A DNA stretch of 54,521 bases from Verrucomicrobiota bacterium (GTDB lineage: Bacteria; Verrucomicrobiota; Verrucomicrobiia; Limisphaerales; UBA9464): positions 1 to 54,521 of the forward strand of contig CANGKZ010000036.1 of assembly GCA_947454705.1 (NCBI GenBank), in the 5' to 3' direction. A program made the translations under genes and the position numbers. The notes below the pieces were generated by a model that saw nothing but the letters and a program-made list of their open reading frames with translations, was not told the origin of the DNA and searched no databases. Shown one piece after another: positions 23,010 to 32,605 of this stretch. Within the stretch, counting starts at the first letter, position 1, and each line of letters begins with the position of its first letter.

Positions 23010-23867
23010 TTACTTGGACTTCGGGGGATCTTTCTGGAGGAGTGTGCCAGACTTTTCCAGGACCTTCATCACTTCCGGATTGAGCTTTTCCGTCGGCGCC
23101 GCCACCGGAACGACCACCGGCGGTTCAAGCTGCCTGAGGACATCGGTAATCGACGCCAGGGCCGCATCCGACCCGAAGACCATCAGCAGTTTGGTTTCGG
23201 GATGATAAGTGAGCTCAGGGTTCGGCGTGATTCGCTGCATTTTCCACCCGGTTTGGACGGCGGTAATGATGTCCTCAACGGAATGGAGACCCTGTTCCGG
23301 TTTGCCGAGATAGCGCGAGAGACTGAAGACCTTCAGCTTTTGATTTTGGACCTGATTGGAGGCATCCGGGAGAGCGTCCGAGAAATACGTCCAGATGGTG
23401 TTTGTCGTAATCACACCGTCCCCCGTGGATTTAAAACCGGAAATCGAATAACGGGTCGCACCGGGATTTCCCAAAATGGGCGCAGACACAAGACGCTGAT
23501 TCGCGGCATGCAGCGCCACGAACACCTCAGGGACGGTCACATGGGACAACTGAAGTCTGGGGATCTTCACGTCCACATACTCTTCGGGAATGATGGCATT
23601 GACCTTGGCTCCCTGAACCCTGGAGATGGCCTTAATCAGGTCTTCAGGAGCTCCCCCGGGGAAATCCAGATCGAATCGAGGCAGCTCAGGCGGCGGAGGC
23701 TCAACCGAATAGTTCTGCCCTCCAACTTGGATCTGCCCAGGACCGGAAATAATCCCTGGGCGAGGACTCTGGGCCAGCGAACTGGACGAGATCGAAGTGA
23801 CAACAGCAACAGCGGCCACGAAAAATCCGAGGCGCAGGCGAACGAGAAGGCGGGAAATCGTGTTCAT
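23010..23867 (-). CDS. Secreted hypothetical protein upstream of ECF sigma factor
   Basis: 285 aa from ATG 23867, which starts a clear signal peptide (RLLVRLRLGFFVAAVAVVTS, cleaved near SLAQS). The mature part begins with a proline-rich linker, then a domain with short secretin-like or STN-like patterns: FPGGAPEDLIKAISRVQG, VNAIIPEEYVDVKIPRLQL, VTVPEVFVALHAANQ, and later HSVEDIITAVQTGWKM, LTYHPETKLLMVFGSDAALA, ITDVLRQL. This alternating beta-alpha-beta pattern is what STN/secretin N-domains show, but without the outer-membrane channel. It may therefore be a periplasmic adaptor or sensor. Its place directly before a sigma factor and putative anti-sigma suggests part of a signalling unit. No confident family name. 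Confidence 0.6.
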   Translation of the reverse strand: MNTISRLLVRLRLGFFVAAVAVVTSISSSSLAQSPRPGIISGPGQIQVGGQNYSVEPPPPELPRFDLDFPGGAPEDLIKAISRVQGAKVNAIIPEEYVDVKIPRLQLSHVTVPEVFVALHAANQRLVSAPILGNPGATRYSISGFKSTGDGVITTNTIWTYFSDALPDASNQVQNQKLKVFSLSRYLGKPEQGLHSVEDIITAVQTGWKMQRITPNPELTYHPETKLLMVFGSDAALASITDVLRQLEPPVVVPVAAPTEKLNPEVMKVLEKSGTLLQKDPPKSK

Positions 23868-23935
23868 TTCATCCGGATACACGCCCGCCGAGGACAAACC
23901 CCTCAATCTTTTTTCCAACCGTCGCAGGAACCCAT

Positions 23936-26374
23936 TCAGCGCCCGTCGGCGACCTGGCTCGGATTCTGGAGTTGCATGGGGTCCCCTTCCCCGCGGCGCT
24001 GCTGGAAGGGGGCGCTCTTCACCACGGCTTCGATCAGCGAGGAGAACCGGTTTCCGCGGGACTCCATCGACTTGATAATCGCGGCCACCGTCGGCTTGTC
24101 GTAGTACTCCAATCCCCGGCCGGTGGCGTAGGTCAGCATCTTCTCGGCGAGGCACCGGAGGAAATCCGCGCGGTGCGTGGTCACGAACAGGCGGTTGAGG
24201 TCACGGTGGTCCGTAAACTTTTCTCCGGTGGGCAATTCCCCCGAGGGCTCGACGGGATCCGCACCATCGCGATCGCGGAACGTCCCCACGGCGTCGAAAT
24301 GCTCGAAGGCGAAGCCGATGGGATCCATGCGATCATGGCAGCTTGCACACATCGCGTTTTCACGATGCTGCTCCATGCGACGACGCAACGTGCCCACCAG
24401 TTTTTCACCGGCTTCGAGCGGCGGGACGTTGGGGGGCGGAGGCGGTGGCGGCGTGGAAAGGATGTTCTCCAGCACCCATTTTCCGCGCTTCACCGGTGAG
24501 GTCCGCGTGGGCGTGGAGGTGATGGTGAGGACGCTTCCCTGGGTCAGCACGCCCTGCCGGGGCGATCCCGCGAGCGACACCTTGCGGAACTCCGGTCCGG
24601 TGACATCGGCCATGCCGTAGTGCTGGGCCAGTCGCTCGTTCACAAACGTATAATCCGCGGTGAGGAAATCCATCACCGGGCGATCTTCCTGCAGCACGTA
24701 TTGGAAAAACGTTTCCGTTTCGGTGCGCATGTCGTCGCGCAGCGCGGCTGAGAAGTTGGGGAATTTCTCGGCGTCCGGATCCGAGATGGGCAACAGCCGG
24801 AGCTGCAACCATTGCCCGGCGAAGTTCTCGGTGAATGCGCGGGACTTGGGATCGCGAAGCATGCGACGCAATTGCGCATCGAGGTTGCGACGCAATTTCC
24901 CGGCATCGGCGAGGGCGAACAGTTCGTCGTCCGGCATCGAGCTCCACAGGAAGTACGACAACCGCGCGGCCAAGGCGTGTTCGTCGATGTTATGAATCGC
25001 CGAGGGGTTGTTCGGATCGGGCTGCAATTCGCCGCGGAACAGGAAGTGCGGGGAAACCAGCACCGCGGTGAGCGAATGCTTCACGGCGGTCACAAAGCCG
25101 TCGCCGGAGGAACGGGCGCCAGCGTAGAGCTTCACCAGACGATCCACCTCCGTCGGCGTCACCGGACGACGCCAGGCGCGCCGCGCAAATTTGGTGAGAA
25201 TCTCCCGGGCCACCACGGGCTCCTGCGCAGCATTGGCCGGCAGACGCGAGAAGATGCGCTGGTGACTCTCAGGGAGCGTCGCTTCGACACCCACCGGACC
25301 GGTCACTTCGATCGCATGGCAGAACAGATTCCGTTCCTTCGGTTCGGTCTGCTGCCGGATGGGACGCCCATTGGCGCGCGGCTTGTCCTTCACCACTTCC
25401 CATTTCGAGGCCTGATAGAAATGGTTGAGGAAACTCACCGTGAGACGATGCCGACCCGGTTTCGCGATCTGAATCTCGGCGGTATAGAACTCCGGGCTGC
25501 TGGTGGTGGCCTTGACTTCGAAGCGCTTGATCTCGCGTCCATCGAGGAGCAACGCCATGCGCGCCGGATCGTCCCCGGCTCGTTGCTGATATGCCTTCAC
25601 CCGGAACGTGTACGTGCCGGGCTGCTGGAACAGATTCTCGACCCACAATTCACCGGCCGACGCGAGACCGCGCACCGGACCGTTGTCGATGCCGCCTTCC
25701 ATTTCGCGCGGACCAAACTTCCGCACCGGAGTGGTGCGTGGACCGTCCACAATCGCCTCGTCCATCACACGCTCGGCCGCGCGAAGGTATTTCTCCAGCA
25801 GCATCGGCGGGAGCGAAAGCACGTCGCCAATGTTGTCAAAGCCGTAGCCCACGTCATCGGGCGGGAAATCCTCGGCCGGCTTGAAATCCACGCCCACGAG
25901 ATCGCGGATCGTGTTGTTGTACTCATTCCGGTTCAGCCGGTGGAGGGTCACGCGGCCCGGATCCGGATGATCGGGATCCACCGGGAAGAGCGTGCGTTCA
26001 ATCCAGGCCGTGACCTGCGTGCGCTCCTGCGCGGAGGGCTGGGACTTCTTCTTCTTGGGCGGCATCTCGCCCGACTCGATGTTGTTCAGGATGCGTTCCC
26101 AGGTGCGGCGATCGTTCACCACGGCGGTGACGTTCGTAAACGCATCGAGCGACAGGCCGCCCTTGGTCGCACCGTCCCCGTGGCAGTCCCAGCAGTACCG
26201 GTTGAGCATCGGCAACACCTGCGCGTGCAGGTCGCGGTCCGCCTTTGCCAGATCGATCTGGGGCGGCTTCCGGCCCGAAGTGCCGGCTGATGAGGTGCGT
26301 TGCGACGCGACACAACCGGCGGCCACCACGGCAGCCGCCACAAGAATTCCCCCAATAACGGTGGTTTGGCGCAT
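23936..26374 (-). CDS. DUF1592/DUF1587/DUF1588/DUF1585-type c-type cytochrome lipoprotein
   Basis: 812 aa from ATG 26374. The signal peptide ends in a lipobox (AAVVAAGC), so it is a likely lipoprotein. One heme site, CWDCH, lies near residue 60 (LNRYCWDCHGDGATKGGLSL), followed by the PSCyt-type block GEMPPKKKKSQP. DUF1587 follows (VTLHRLNRNEYNNTIRDLVG), then a carbohydrate-binding-like beta domain (about 260-370), DUF1595/1592 (FARRAWRRPVTPTEVDRLVKLY, LSYFLWSSMPDDELFALADAG), DUF1588 (SPRQGVLTQGSVLTITSTPTRTSPVKRG) and DUF1585 (HRADFLRCLAEKMLTYATGRGLE). A second CASCH site lies in NAMCASCHDRMDP. This architecture is typical of planctomycetes and verrucomicrobia. The redox partner is unknown, and the DUF1552 protein that often accompanies it is absent here. 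Confidence 0.9.
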   Translation of the reverse strand: MRQTTVIGGILVAAAVVAAGCVASQRTSSAGTSGRKPPQIDLAKADRDLHAQVLPMLNRYCWDCHGDGATKGGLSLDAFTNVTAVVNDRRTWERILNNIESGEMPPKKKKSQPSAQERTQVTAWIERTLFPVDPDHPDPGRVTLHRLNRNEYNNTIRDLVGVDFKPAEDFPPDDVGYGFDNIGDVLSLPPMLLEKYLRAAERVMDEAIVDGPRTTPVRKFGPREMEGGIDNGPVRGLASAGELWVENLFQQPGTYTFRVKAYQQRAGDDPARMALLLDGREIKRFEVKATTSSPEFYTAEIQIAKPGRHRLTVSFLNHFYQASKWEVVKDKPRANGRPIRQQTEPKERNLFCHAIEVTGPVGVEATLPESHQRIFSRLPANAAQEPVVAREILTKFARRAWRRPVTPTEVDRLVKLYAGARSSGDGFVTAVKHSLTAVLVSPHFLFRGELQPDPNNPSAIHNIDEHALAARLSYFLWSSMPDDELFALADAGKLRRNLDAQLRRMLRDPKSRAFTENFAGQWLQLRLLPISDPDAEKFPNFSAALRDDMRTETETFFQYVLQEDRPVMDFLTADYTFVNERLAQHYGMADVTGPEFRKVSLAGSPRQGVLTQGSVLTITSTPTRTSPVKRGKWVLENILSTPPPPPPPNVPPLEAGEKLVGTLRRRMEQHRENAMCASCHDRMDPIGFAFEHFDAVGTFRDRDGADPVEPSGELPTGEKFTDHRDLNRLFVTTHRADFLRCLAEKMLTYATGRGLEYYDKPTVAAIIKSMESRGNRFSSLIEAVVKSAPFQQRRGEGDPMQLQNPSQVADGR

Positions 26375-26749
26375 TTGAGTTGGTTTGGACGGAAACACAG
26401 GCGGGCGTATTGCGGGAAAAGTTGGACCGGATGCGAAAAAGGGCAATCCAAAGCCGGGCGGAGAGTTCGAATTTGGAATTTGGAATTTGGAAAGCAGGAA
26501 AGCAGGAGGGACGGAAGCAGGAGAAAGATACCCTTAGGCTGGGGGAGCTTCGGGTGCCTGTGAGCTCGGCGGTGTTTCGTCCCGCATTCAAAAGCGCCAG
26601 GGGACTGGCGCACTCCATGACGCTGTCGCGACTCCAACACCCGCGCGGCGAAATCCGCCAGGTCTTGGACTGCGGTAGTCCTCTACCGCTTTGAACGGAG
26701 CACGCGCCGCCAACCCGAAAACCGGTCGCAGAAACCGCTGTTTTCCGGG
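26375..26749. repeat. Gene-free stretch with GAATTTG repeats and a REP-like hairpin
   Basis: 375 bases without a supported gene. 26467-26490 is GAATTTG repeated three times in tandem. It is followed by GAAAGCAGGAAAGCAGGA, which also occurs after GAATTTGG at 38143-38168. The string CACTCCATGACGCTGTCGCG lies at about 26610. 26672-26689 is a perfect hairpin, GCGGTAG-TCCT-CTACCGC, inside GGACTGCGG...CCGCTTTG, which matches the outline of the REP elements at 38183, 39904 and 40205. Confidence 0.6.
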
Positions 26750-29446
26750 TCAATTCGAGGACGCCTCACGAACGCGGAAGTACTGCGTCGCCGATTCGGG
26801 CGACACCGGCACCAGCCAACCCGTTTCCGGGAATCGGCCCACGATGGACTGCGCCACGGTCCACGGCCCCGCGGGATCCGCAGCCGAAAGCACCTCGTAT
26901 CCGACCGCATTGCGCCCCGGCCAACTCAGCCGGATTCCCCCCGTGCCCGGGCCCGAAACCGCAGCTTGTACCAGAAGTGGTGCATCGAACTGCACCGGAT
27001 TCGTCCCAATCCATTGCTCCACCACGTTGGAGTAGCCGTCCAGGTCGGGATCCTCCGCGGGGCGCGCCGACAATCCACCAAAGGCCTTTTGCTCCCACGC
27101 GTCGTCCAATCCGTCGGCATCGGTGTCCAAAATCGGAACACCCCGCAGCGTCAGCACCACGGAATCGACCGATCCGGTCATTCCCGGGGCCTCGTCGGTG
27201 ACCTCGACCGTCCACGTTCCAACGCTCGATTCGCCCAGATGCATCGCGGACTGATACGTCCACGACGCCGGAACAGCCTGAGTTCCCCCGCCCGGCCGGT
27301 TCAACACGCTGAGCGTTCCTGCCGGGGATCTCAGCGTGACCCGCAGGTCCTGCAATCGCGGATGATGCCAATTCATGTGAACTTCGACGTGTTCCAGCGA
27401 CAGCATCTGGCTCACGGAAAAGGTCCAGCGCGCGGGATTGAGTTGGAGTTTCGCGCGCACGCCCGAGGGGCTGGCGATCCACGACTTGAGGGTGTCGCCC
27501 GAGGCGCGACCAATCTGCACGGCGGGAATGCGGACGAATCCGGTGTTGCGCAGGATCGATCGGTCATCAGTCCCCTGCGTCGCCTGCACGAGGACAAACG
27601 CAGCGCCGGCATCGGCCGCTGCATCGATCGCCGACGCGATGGATGCGGTGCCTCCCGGAATCAGCAGGCCGTAACTGCCCGCGGCGGGCGCGGGCACCGG
27701 AAGCTGCCCTCCGGCGTACACAGGCAATTCAGCCGTCGGTCGGTCGACGTGCACTCCCACCGAACCGGCTGCACCAAATCCGATATGACCCGCAGGAACC
27801 GCATCGCCCGCTGGAAGAACGCGGAGGCCGTCATCGGGAATCGGCTGGGCGATGGCGTTGGTCCAGGAGAGGACGGTCGCGGGCGGACGCGGGTTCCAAA
27901 TTTGGGCAATCCTCACGGCCTGTCCGGCATCGGGAATTCCGAACCCCACATTGGGGCTCACGCGAAATCCGGCGCCGTTGGTTTGCAGGGCCGGATCCGC
28001 GAGGTCCACATGACGCGCAGAGACGGCGAGGATCTGCTGCACATCACGCCAGCCGAGCTCGGGACGCGCCGACAACATCAGCGCCACAATCCCCGCCACC
28101 TGCGGCGCCGCGGCTGACGTACCATAAAACCCCGAGGAACCGAATGCATAGTCCCACAGCGCGGGGTCGTTGGGATTCGCAGTGGAATTCGCCCCGCGGC
28201 TTCCCAGTCGGTCGGTGGTGAACAGCCCCGGCGATGCGGAATCGGTCGGATCCCCACCCATCGCCGCCAGCCAAACGCAGGCCCCCGGCGTGCTGTAGCT
28301 GGCTACGCGACCGTCGTTGCGCACCGCGGCGACGGTGATTTGCCGGTAGTCCGACGCGTAGGCATCGAGGTTCGCATCGCCGACCCCGGCGGCCAAACTG
28401 TAGTCCGTGGTCCGCGTGTTGCCCGAGGAGCGGATGAGCACCGTGCCGCGTCCGCCGCGGCCCGCAGTGACCGCGTTGGAAATGGCGAGCGATTCCACGA
28501 GGCTCATGGCGAGCGGTTCGAATTCGGAATTGCCCCAGGAATGGTTCTGAACGGCGACTCCGTTGGTTCCGCCCAGGTGACGCCCGTTCTCGAACATCTG
28601 CGCGAGCTCATCATCGGCCGGAGCATTGTCCACGGCGTCGAAGATCACCCAACTCAACCACCCGCTTTCCGGAGCCACGCCAGAGATGCCCAATCCATTG
28701 CCTCCTCGCGCGGACGCGATTCCCGCCACTGAGGTGCCATGGGTTTGAAAAATCGTGGAATGCCCGCCGGTCGGAAGCCCGGTGACGAAATTGAAATGAC
28801 CGGCCACCGCGTTGGGCGAAAGGTCCGGATGCGCGACCTCCACGCCATCGTCCACCACGGCCACGGTGACGCCGCGCCCCCGGCTCCATGGCCACGCCGA
28901 ACGAACCCGAAGATCCGGCGGGCCCGGGGGCAGCCCCGCGATGGGATCCGCAGTTTCGAGGTAGGTCTGTCCGGTGAAATACGGATCGTTGGGCGCCGGT
29001 GCGTAGGCAAAGTGACGGGCCAGACGCTTGCGGAAAATCGGCACCGCAGCCTCCACCTCCGGAAGCCGCGACCACGCCTCGGCCAAACGCGAGGCAGCGA
29101 GGGGATCGGAAGCTTCGAGCAGCACGGTCCGGTCATCGAGAACACGAACCAGTTTCAGATTTGGTACATCTCCAAGGAGCGACTCCCGAGTGGCGGCATC
29201 GGCCCGGAGGACGAGGCGCGAGGTGATGACCGAAGTGCGCGTGCCTCCGGGCATGGTTGCGAGCCAGGTGCCGGAGGTGGCATTGGAACTCACGATCCAG
29301 TTCTGGAGTTCCGGCGCGCGGAACTGCATCTGAAGCGTGGTTCCGGTTCCAGGCTTCACCGCCGCGGCGCAAAGCGAATCCGCCGCGGACAGCAGCAGCC
29401 CCAGGGAAAGGGCTGCGAGAGCATTGCGCGTGAAGTGACCGGGCAC
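26750..29446 (-). CDS. Secreted subtilisin-like (S8) protease with P domain and calcium-type repeats
   Basis: 898 aa from a GTG at 29446; no ATG fits, and this start leads straight into the signal peptide (FTRNALAALSLGLLLSA). A pro-region of about 130 residues precedes the protease. Catalytic Asp lies in VAVVDDGVEVAHPDL, His in THGTSVAGIASA and Ser in YGTSAAAPQVAGI, with the oxyanion Asn in SSGNT. A kexin/furin-type P domain follows (VEVHMNWHHPRLQDLRVTL, ESSVGTWTVEVTDEAPG). Then come acidic repeats of thrombospondin type 3 kind (LDTDADGLDDAWEQ, DPDLDGYSNVVEQ) and the C-terminal module ending QYFRVREASSN. It degrades or matures extracellular proteins. Divergent from recF. Both upstream sequences share 126 bp. 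Confidence 0.93.
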   Translation of the reverse strand: MPGHFTRNALAALSLGLLLSAADSLCAAAVKPGTGTTLQMQFRAPELQNWIVSSNATSGTWLATMPGGTRTSVITSRLVLRADAATRESLLGDVPNLKLVRVLDDRTVLLEASDPLAASRLAEAWSRLPEVEAAVPIFRKRLARHFAYAPAPNDPYFTGQTYLETADPIAGLPPGPPDLRVRSAWPWSRGRGVTVAVVDDGVEVAHPDLSPNAVAGHFNFVTGLPTGGHSTIFQTHGTSVAGIASARGGNGLGISGVAPESGWLSWVIFDAVDNAPADDELAQMFENGRHLGGTNGVAVQNHSWGNSEFEPLAMSLVESLAISNAVTAGRGGRGTVLIRSSGNTRTTDYSLAAGVGDANLDAYASDYRQITVAAVRNDGRVASYSTPGACVWLAAMGGDPTDSASPGLFTTDRLGSRGANSTANPNDPALWDYAFGSSGFYGTSAAAPQVAGIVALMLSARPELGWRDVQQILAVSARHVDLADPALQTNGAGFRVSPNVGFGIPDAGQAVRIAQIWNPRPPATVLSWTNAIAQPIPDDGLRVLPAGDAVPAGHIGFGAAGSVGVHVDRPTAELPVYAGGQLPVPAPAAGSYGLLIPGGTASIASAIDAAADAGAAFVLVQATQGTDDRSILRNTGFVRIPAVQIGRASGDTLKSWIASPSGVRAKLQLNPARWTFSVSQMLSLEHVEVHMNWHHPRLQDLRVTLRSPAGTLSVLNRPGGGTQAVPASWTYQSAMHLGESSVGTWTVEVTDEAPGMTGSVDSVVLTLRGVPILDTDADGLDDAWEQKAFGGLSARPAEDPDLDGYSNVVEQWIGTNPVQFDAPLLVQAAVSGPGTGGIRLSWPGRNAVGYEVLSAADPAGPWTVAQSIVGRFPETGWLVPVSPESATQYFRVREASSN

Positions 29447-29572
29447 ACAGCGACCGTAGCGAAGCCCGGTCGGGGCGGCTACTCCGGGTCTTTGGAGGAT
29501 GCGGCAGCCGGCCACTTTATTCGGTCGCGAGCCGCCCTTTTCATCCGATGCGGGTTGTCCCATCGTCCGCCC

Positions 29573-30658
29573 GTGCATCTGGCCCGACTGCGTCTCCGCG
29601 ACTTCCGGAATTACTCCCGGATGGATGCGGATTTTGCCCCGGGCTTCCACGTGTTCCTCGGCGACAACGCGCAGGGGAAGACCAATCTGCTCGAGGCGAT
29701 CTACCTGCTGGCAACGCTGCGATCCTTCCGCGGCGTGGGCGGGGCGCAGATGATTCGGCACGGGGCGCCGGGATATTTTGTCGGCGGTTCGGTGGTGGGA
29801 AGCCAGGCCGGTGAGATCAAGGCCTGGTGGTCGCCCAAGGAACGAAAACTTTCGCTGAACGGCACGCCGGTCCGACGGCTGAGCGATTACCTCGGGGTGC
29901 TGCGTGCGGTGGTGTTCTGCACCGAGGATCTGCAACTGGTTCGCGGCAGCGGCCGGGTGCGTCGGCGGTTTCTCGATCTGTTGCTGAGCCAGACGGATCC
30001 CGGCTATTTGCCCGTGTTGTTGCGCTACACGCAGGCGTTGAAGGCGCGGAATGCGCTGCTGAAACAGCCGCGAATCGATGAGGATCAACTCGCGGCCTTC
30101 AGTGGTGAATTGATCGATCTGGGAACGCGGATCGTGGCGGCGCGACGCGCGCTGGTGCCCAAGATTTCTCCGCTCGCGCGGCTGGCGCATCGACGCATCG
30201 CGGTGGAGGCCGATGACCTGAAACTGGAGTACGCGCCGAATTTGAAGGGCGATTTCGCCGTGGCCCTCGCGCAGAGCCGCGCACGCGAACGCGCGATGCG
30301 CACGACGGTGGTGGGGCCGCATCGGGATGATCTCACGCTGCTGGTGAACGATCGTCCGGCCGATGAATTCGGCAGCGAGGGACAGAAGCGCACGCTCGCG
30401 GTGGCCTTGAAGATTGCCCAAGCGGAGTACCTGACCGGCATTCACGGACAGCCGCCGGTGTTGCTGATCGACGATGTGATGGGGGAGCTCGACGCGCGGC
30501 GTCGCGCGGGATTGATGCCGCTCCTGCAACAGGTGCATCAGGCCACGGGCCAGGTGTTCATGACCTGCACGGAGGAAAGCTGGCCCAAGGAATTGTCCCA
30601 ACGGCTGGTGCGGTGGGAGGTGCGCGGCGGGACGGTGGCACCGCAACGCGCCGGGTGA
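29573..30658 (+). CDS. recF: RecF DNA repair/recombination protein
   Basis: 361 aa, usual RecF length. The start is a GTG (29573), which gives the classical N-terminus VHLARLRLRDFRNY. Walker A is GDNAQGKTN (about residue 33). The D-loop/signature region is SEGQKRTLAVALKIAQ (about 270), and Walker B is PVLLIDDVMGELD (about 300). RecF loads RecA onto gapped DNA with RecO and RecR. The gene is not next to dnaN or gyrB as in many bacteria; its neighbours are a protease and a LamG protein. Confidence 0.95.
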   Translation: MHLARLRLRDFRNYSRMDADFAPGFHVFLGDNAQGKTNLLEAIYLLATLRSFRGVGGAQMIRHGAPGYFVGGSVVGSQAGEIKAWWSPKERKLSLNGTPVRRLSDYLGVLRAVVFCTEDLQLVRGSGRVRRRFLDLLLSQTDPGYLPVLLRYTQALKARNALLKQPRIDEDQLAAFSGELIDLGTRIVAARRALVPKISPLARLAHRRIAVEADDLKLEYAPNLKGDFAVALAQSRARERAMRTTVVGPHRDDLTLLVNDRPADEFGSEGQKRTLAVALKIAQAEYLTGIHGQPPVLLIDDVMGELDARRRAGLMPLLQQVHQATGQVFMTCTEESWPKELSQRLVRWEVRGGTVAPQRAG

Positions 30659-30928
30659 AGCTTCCTGCACGGCGGGGCGCTGAAACCGTCGACGCGTTGG
30701 AATCAAATCCGGGCGGGGATGCTCTCCCTGGGAACTTGCGGGCCTTTGCGTCGGCCTGGTGCGCCAACGGAGGGACGTGATTTCTCAATATCCAACCTGT
30801 TCCGAGCGAGAAGATTCCGAGGTCACCCGAGAAATCGGTTTGGATCGACTTCTCGCGTTGCCGTATCGTCGCCCGATTCCTCTGCGGGGAGGAACCGACG
30901 AGGAGCATTTTATCCCCAAGACCATCTC

Positions 30929-32560
30929 ATGAAAGGCCTGCGTCCGTTCATTCTCGTCCTGATGTTCATTGGCCTGCGCTGTTCAGAACAGGGCGCCTCC
31001 GCCAACCAGGTCTTCGTTCCGGGAGACTCGGCAGGGTACGTCAGCATACCGAATCACCCCCAGCTGCAGAACCCCACGGAGTTCACGATTGAGTTCTGGT
31101 TAAATCCATCCCGGCGGGACGGCCGACCGATCTCGAAAGGGGACGGATTGAACGACTTCACCGATCAGTCGTATCACTTCGATTTGAGAGAGCTGGACTA
31201 TTTTAGGGCGGAGATATTTTGGGAATTCGATCCAACCAAGGCCGGGTATGACGTCCTCAGAGCCCCCATCCCTTTGGGACAATGGACCCACGCGGCAGTG
31301 GTGTTCTCGAGCAGACAAGGCTCCCTGAGTCTGTTCTTAAACGGAGAATTAGTCGCCCAGAACACGGGATTGGAGGGCCGGCTCCTTCGTCAATCCACGA
31401 AACCGTTGATCTTCGGGTGGACGCCTCCGTTTTTTGATACGTTCAGCAATGCGCGCCTGGATGAAGTGCGAATCTGGGATGTGGCCCGAGAGCCAGCGAA
31501 CATCGTCCGCGACATGAGCTGCACGTTGACCGGTGCCGAGCCACATCTGGTCGCCTACTGGAACTTTGAGGGCGTCGCCGTAACAGACCTCACTGGGAAT
31601 GGTCACGACGGGATCCTGTATCAGAACGCGCAACTTGCACCGATGCCGGAGGATGACTCGATCCACGCCGGGGGCTGCGGCGGCTCGCTGCCCATCACAC
31701 CTCGCTTCGTCATTGTGGATGAGACGCCGGGAGGTGGTCAGATTTCCGTCACTCCGCCTCGTTCGAGCTTCGCCATAAACACGGTCGCAACCCTGACAGC
31801 GCTTCCAGATGTCGGGTGGACGTTTCTCGATTGGAAAGGCAACGCTGAAAGCACTGCAACGACGATCACGCTCCGGATGACCGGTGAGAAACGAGTGCGG
31901 GCCCGGTTTGGTACCGTCATTAAGCCTCAGAAGAACGGAAACGGAACGGTCACCCTGGATCCGCCGTCCCCTCCCTATCCCTACGGAACCACGGTCCGTG
32001 TGACCGCCACGCCGGATGCCGGCAACTACTTTACCGGTTGGTCGGGAATTGTCGGCGGCACTCGGAATCCGCTTACGTATGTCGTAAAGGATGGCACGCC
32101 GCTAATCCGGGGTTCGTTCGCAGCCCTGCCTCCGGATCAAAACACGCTGACAGTCACTCACCAGGGGCTTGGAAGAACCACGGTCACTCCGCAAGCCAGC
32201 TACTATGCACCGGGAGAACCGGTGACTGTCACCGCCACGGCCGATTCGGGGCAGGCATTCCTGGGTTGGGCTGGCGACGCCGCTGGAACCGATAACCCGC
32301 TGAGTGTGACCATGGACAAAAGTCGCAGTCTCCGCGCGCTGTTCACGGAACGTCCCCGGCTGGCGATCCAGTCCATCGGCCGGGAAGGCGTGCTCGTCAC
32401 CCTCGTGGGAGCCACAAAGGCAACGTACGCCATCGAAACCTCCACCGACCTGGCAACATGGACCCCGCACACGACGCTTCAAACCAGCTATGGAGAGGCG
32501 CAAGTGATCGAGCTGCCGGTCGGAGATCAGCCGCTGTTTTACCGGGTCATCAGTCAGTAA
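30929..32560 (+). CDS. Secreted LamG-domain protein with InlB-type repeats
   Basis: 543 aa. ATG 30929 starts a signal peptide (KGLRPFILVLMFIGLRCSE). A concanavalin-like LamG domain follows at about 30-225 (GYVSIPNHPQLQNPTEFTIE, LFLNGELVAQNTG, LDEVRIWDVAR). Then come three divergent InlB B-repeat-like units (about 240-475): TALPDVGWTFLDWKGNAEST, VTATPDAGNYFTGWSGIVGG, and VTATADSGQAFLGWAGDAAG, each ending in a short F-rich strand (VRARFG, IRGSFA, LRALFT). The tail is the shared C-terminal module (YAIETSTDLATWTPH ... FYRVISQ). It is probably a cell-surface or secreted binding protein. An earlier in-frame start at 30719 would add a region without signal-peptide character and is not preferred. Confidence 0.85.
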   Translation: MKGLRPFILVLMFIGLRCSEQGASANQVFVPGDSAGYVSIPNHPQLQNPTEFTIEFWLNPSRRDGRPISKGDGLNDFTDQSYHFDLRELDYFRAEIFWEFDPTKAGYDVLRAPIPLGQWTHAAVVFSSRQGSLSLFLNGELVAQNTGLEGRLLRQSTKPLIFGWTPPFFDTFSNARLDEVRIWDVAREPANIVRDMSCTLTGAEPHLVAYWNFEGVAVTDLTGNGHDGILYQNAQLAPMPEDDSIHAGGCGGSLPITPRFVIVDETPGGGQISVTPPRSSFAINTVATLTALPDVGWTFLDWKGNAESTATTITLRMTGEKRVRARFGTVIKPQKNGNGTVTLDPPSPPYPYGTTVRVTATPDAGNYFTGWSGIVGGTRNPLTYVVKDGTPLIRGSFAALPPDQNTLTVTHQGLGRTTVTPQASYYAPGEPVTVTATADSGQAFLGWAGDAAGTDNPLSVTMDKSRSLRALFTERPRLAIQSIGREGVLVTLVGATKATYAIETSTDLATWTPHTTLQTSYGEAQVIELPVGDQPLFYRVISQ

Positions 32561-32605
32561 GCGGGCGGCCGATGCGGCCAATGCCTTGACTGGGATCTCC
32601 GTCGC

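Noticed and set aside
24812-26290. 492-codon open frame on the plus strand
   Set aside because: Antisense to the clearly assigned DUF1592 cytochrome; His/Arg-rich shadow composition.
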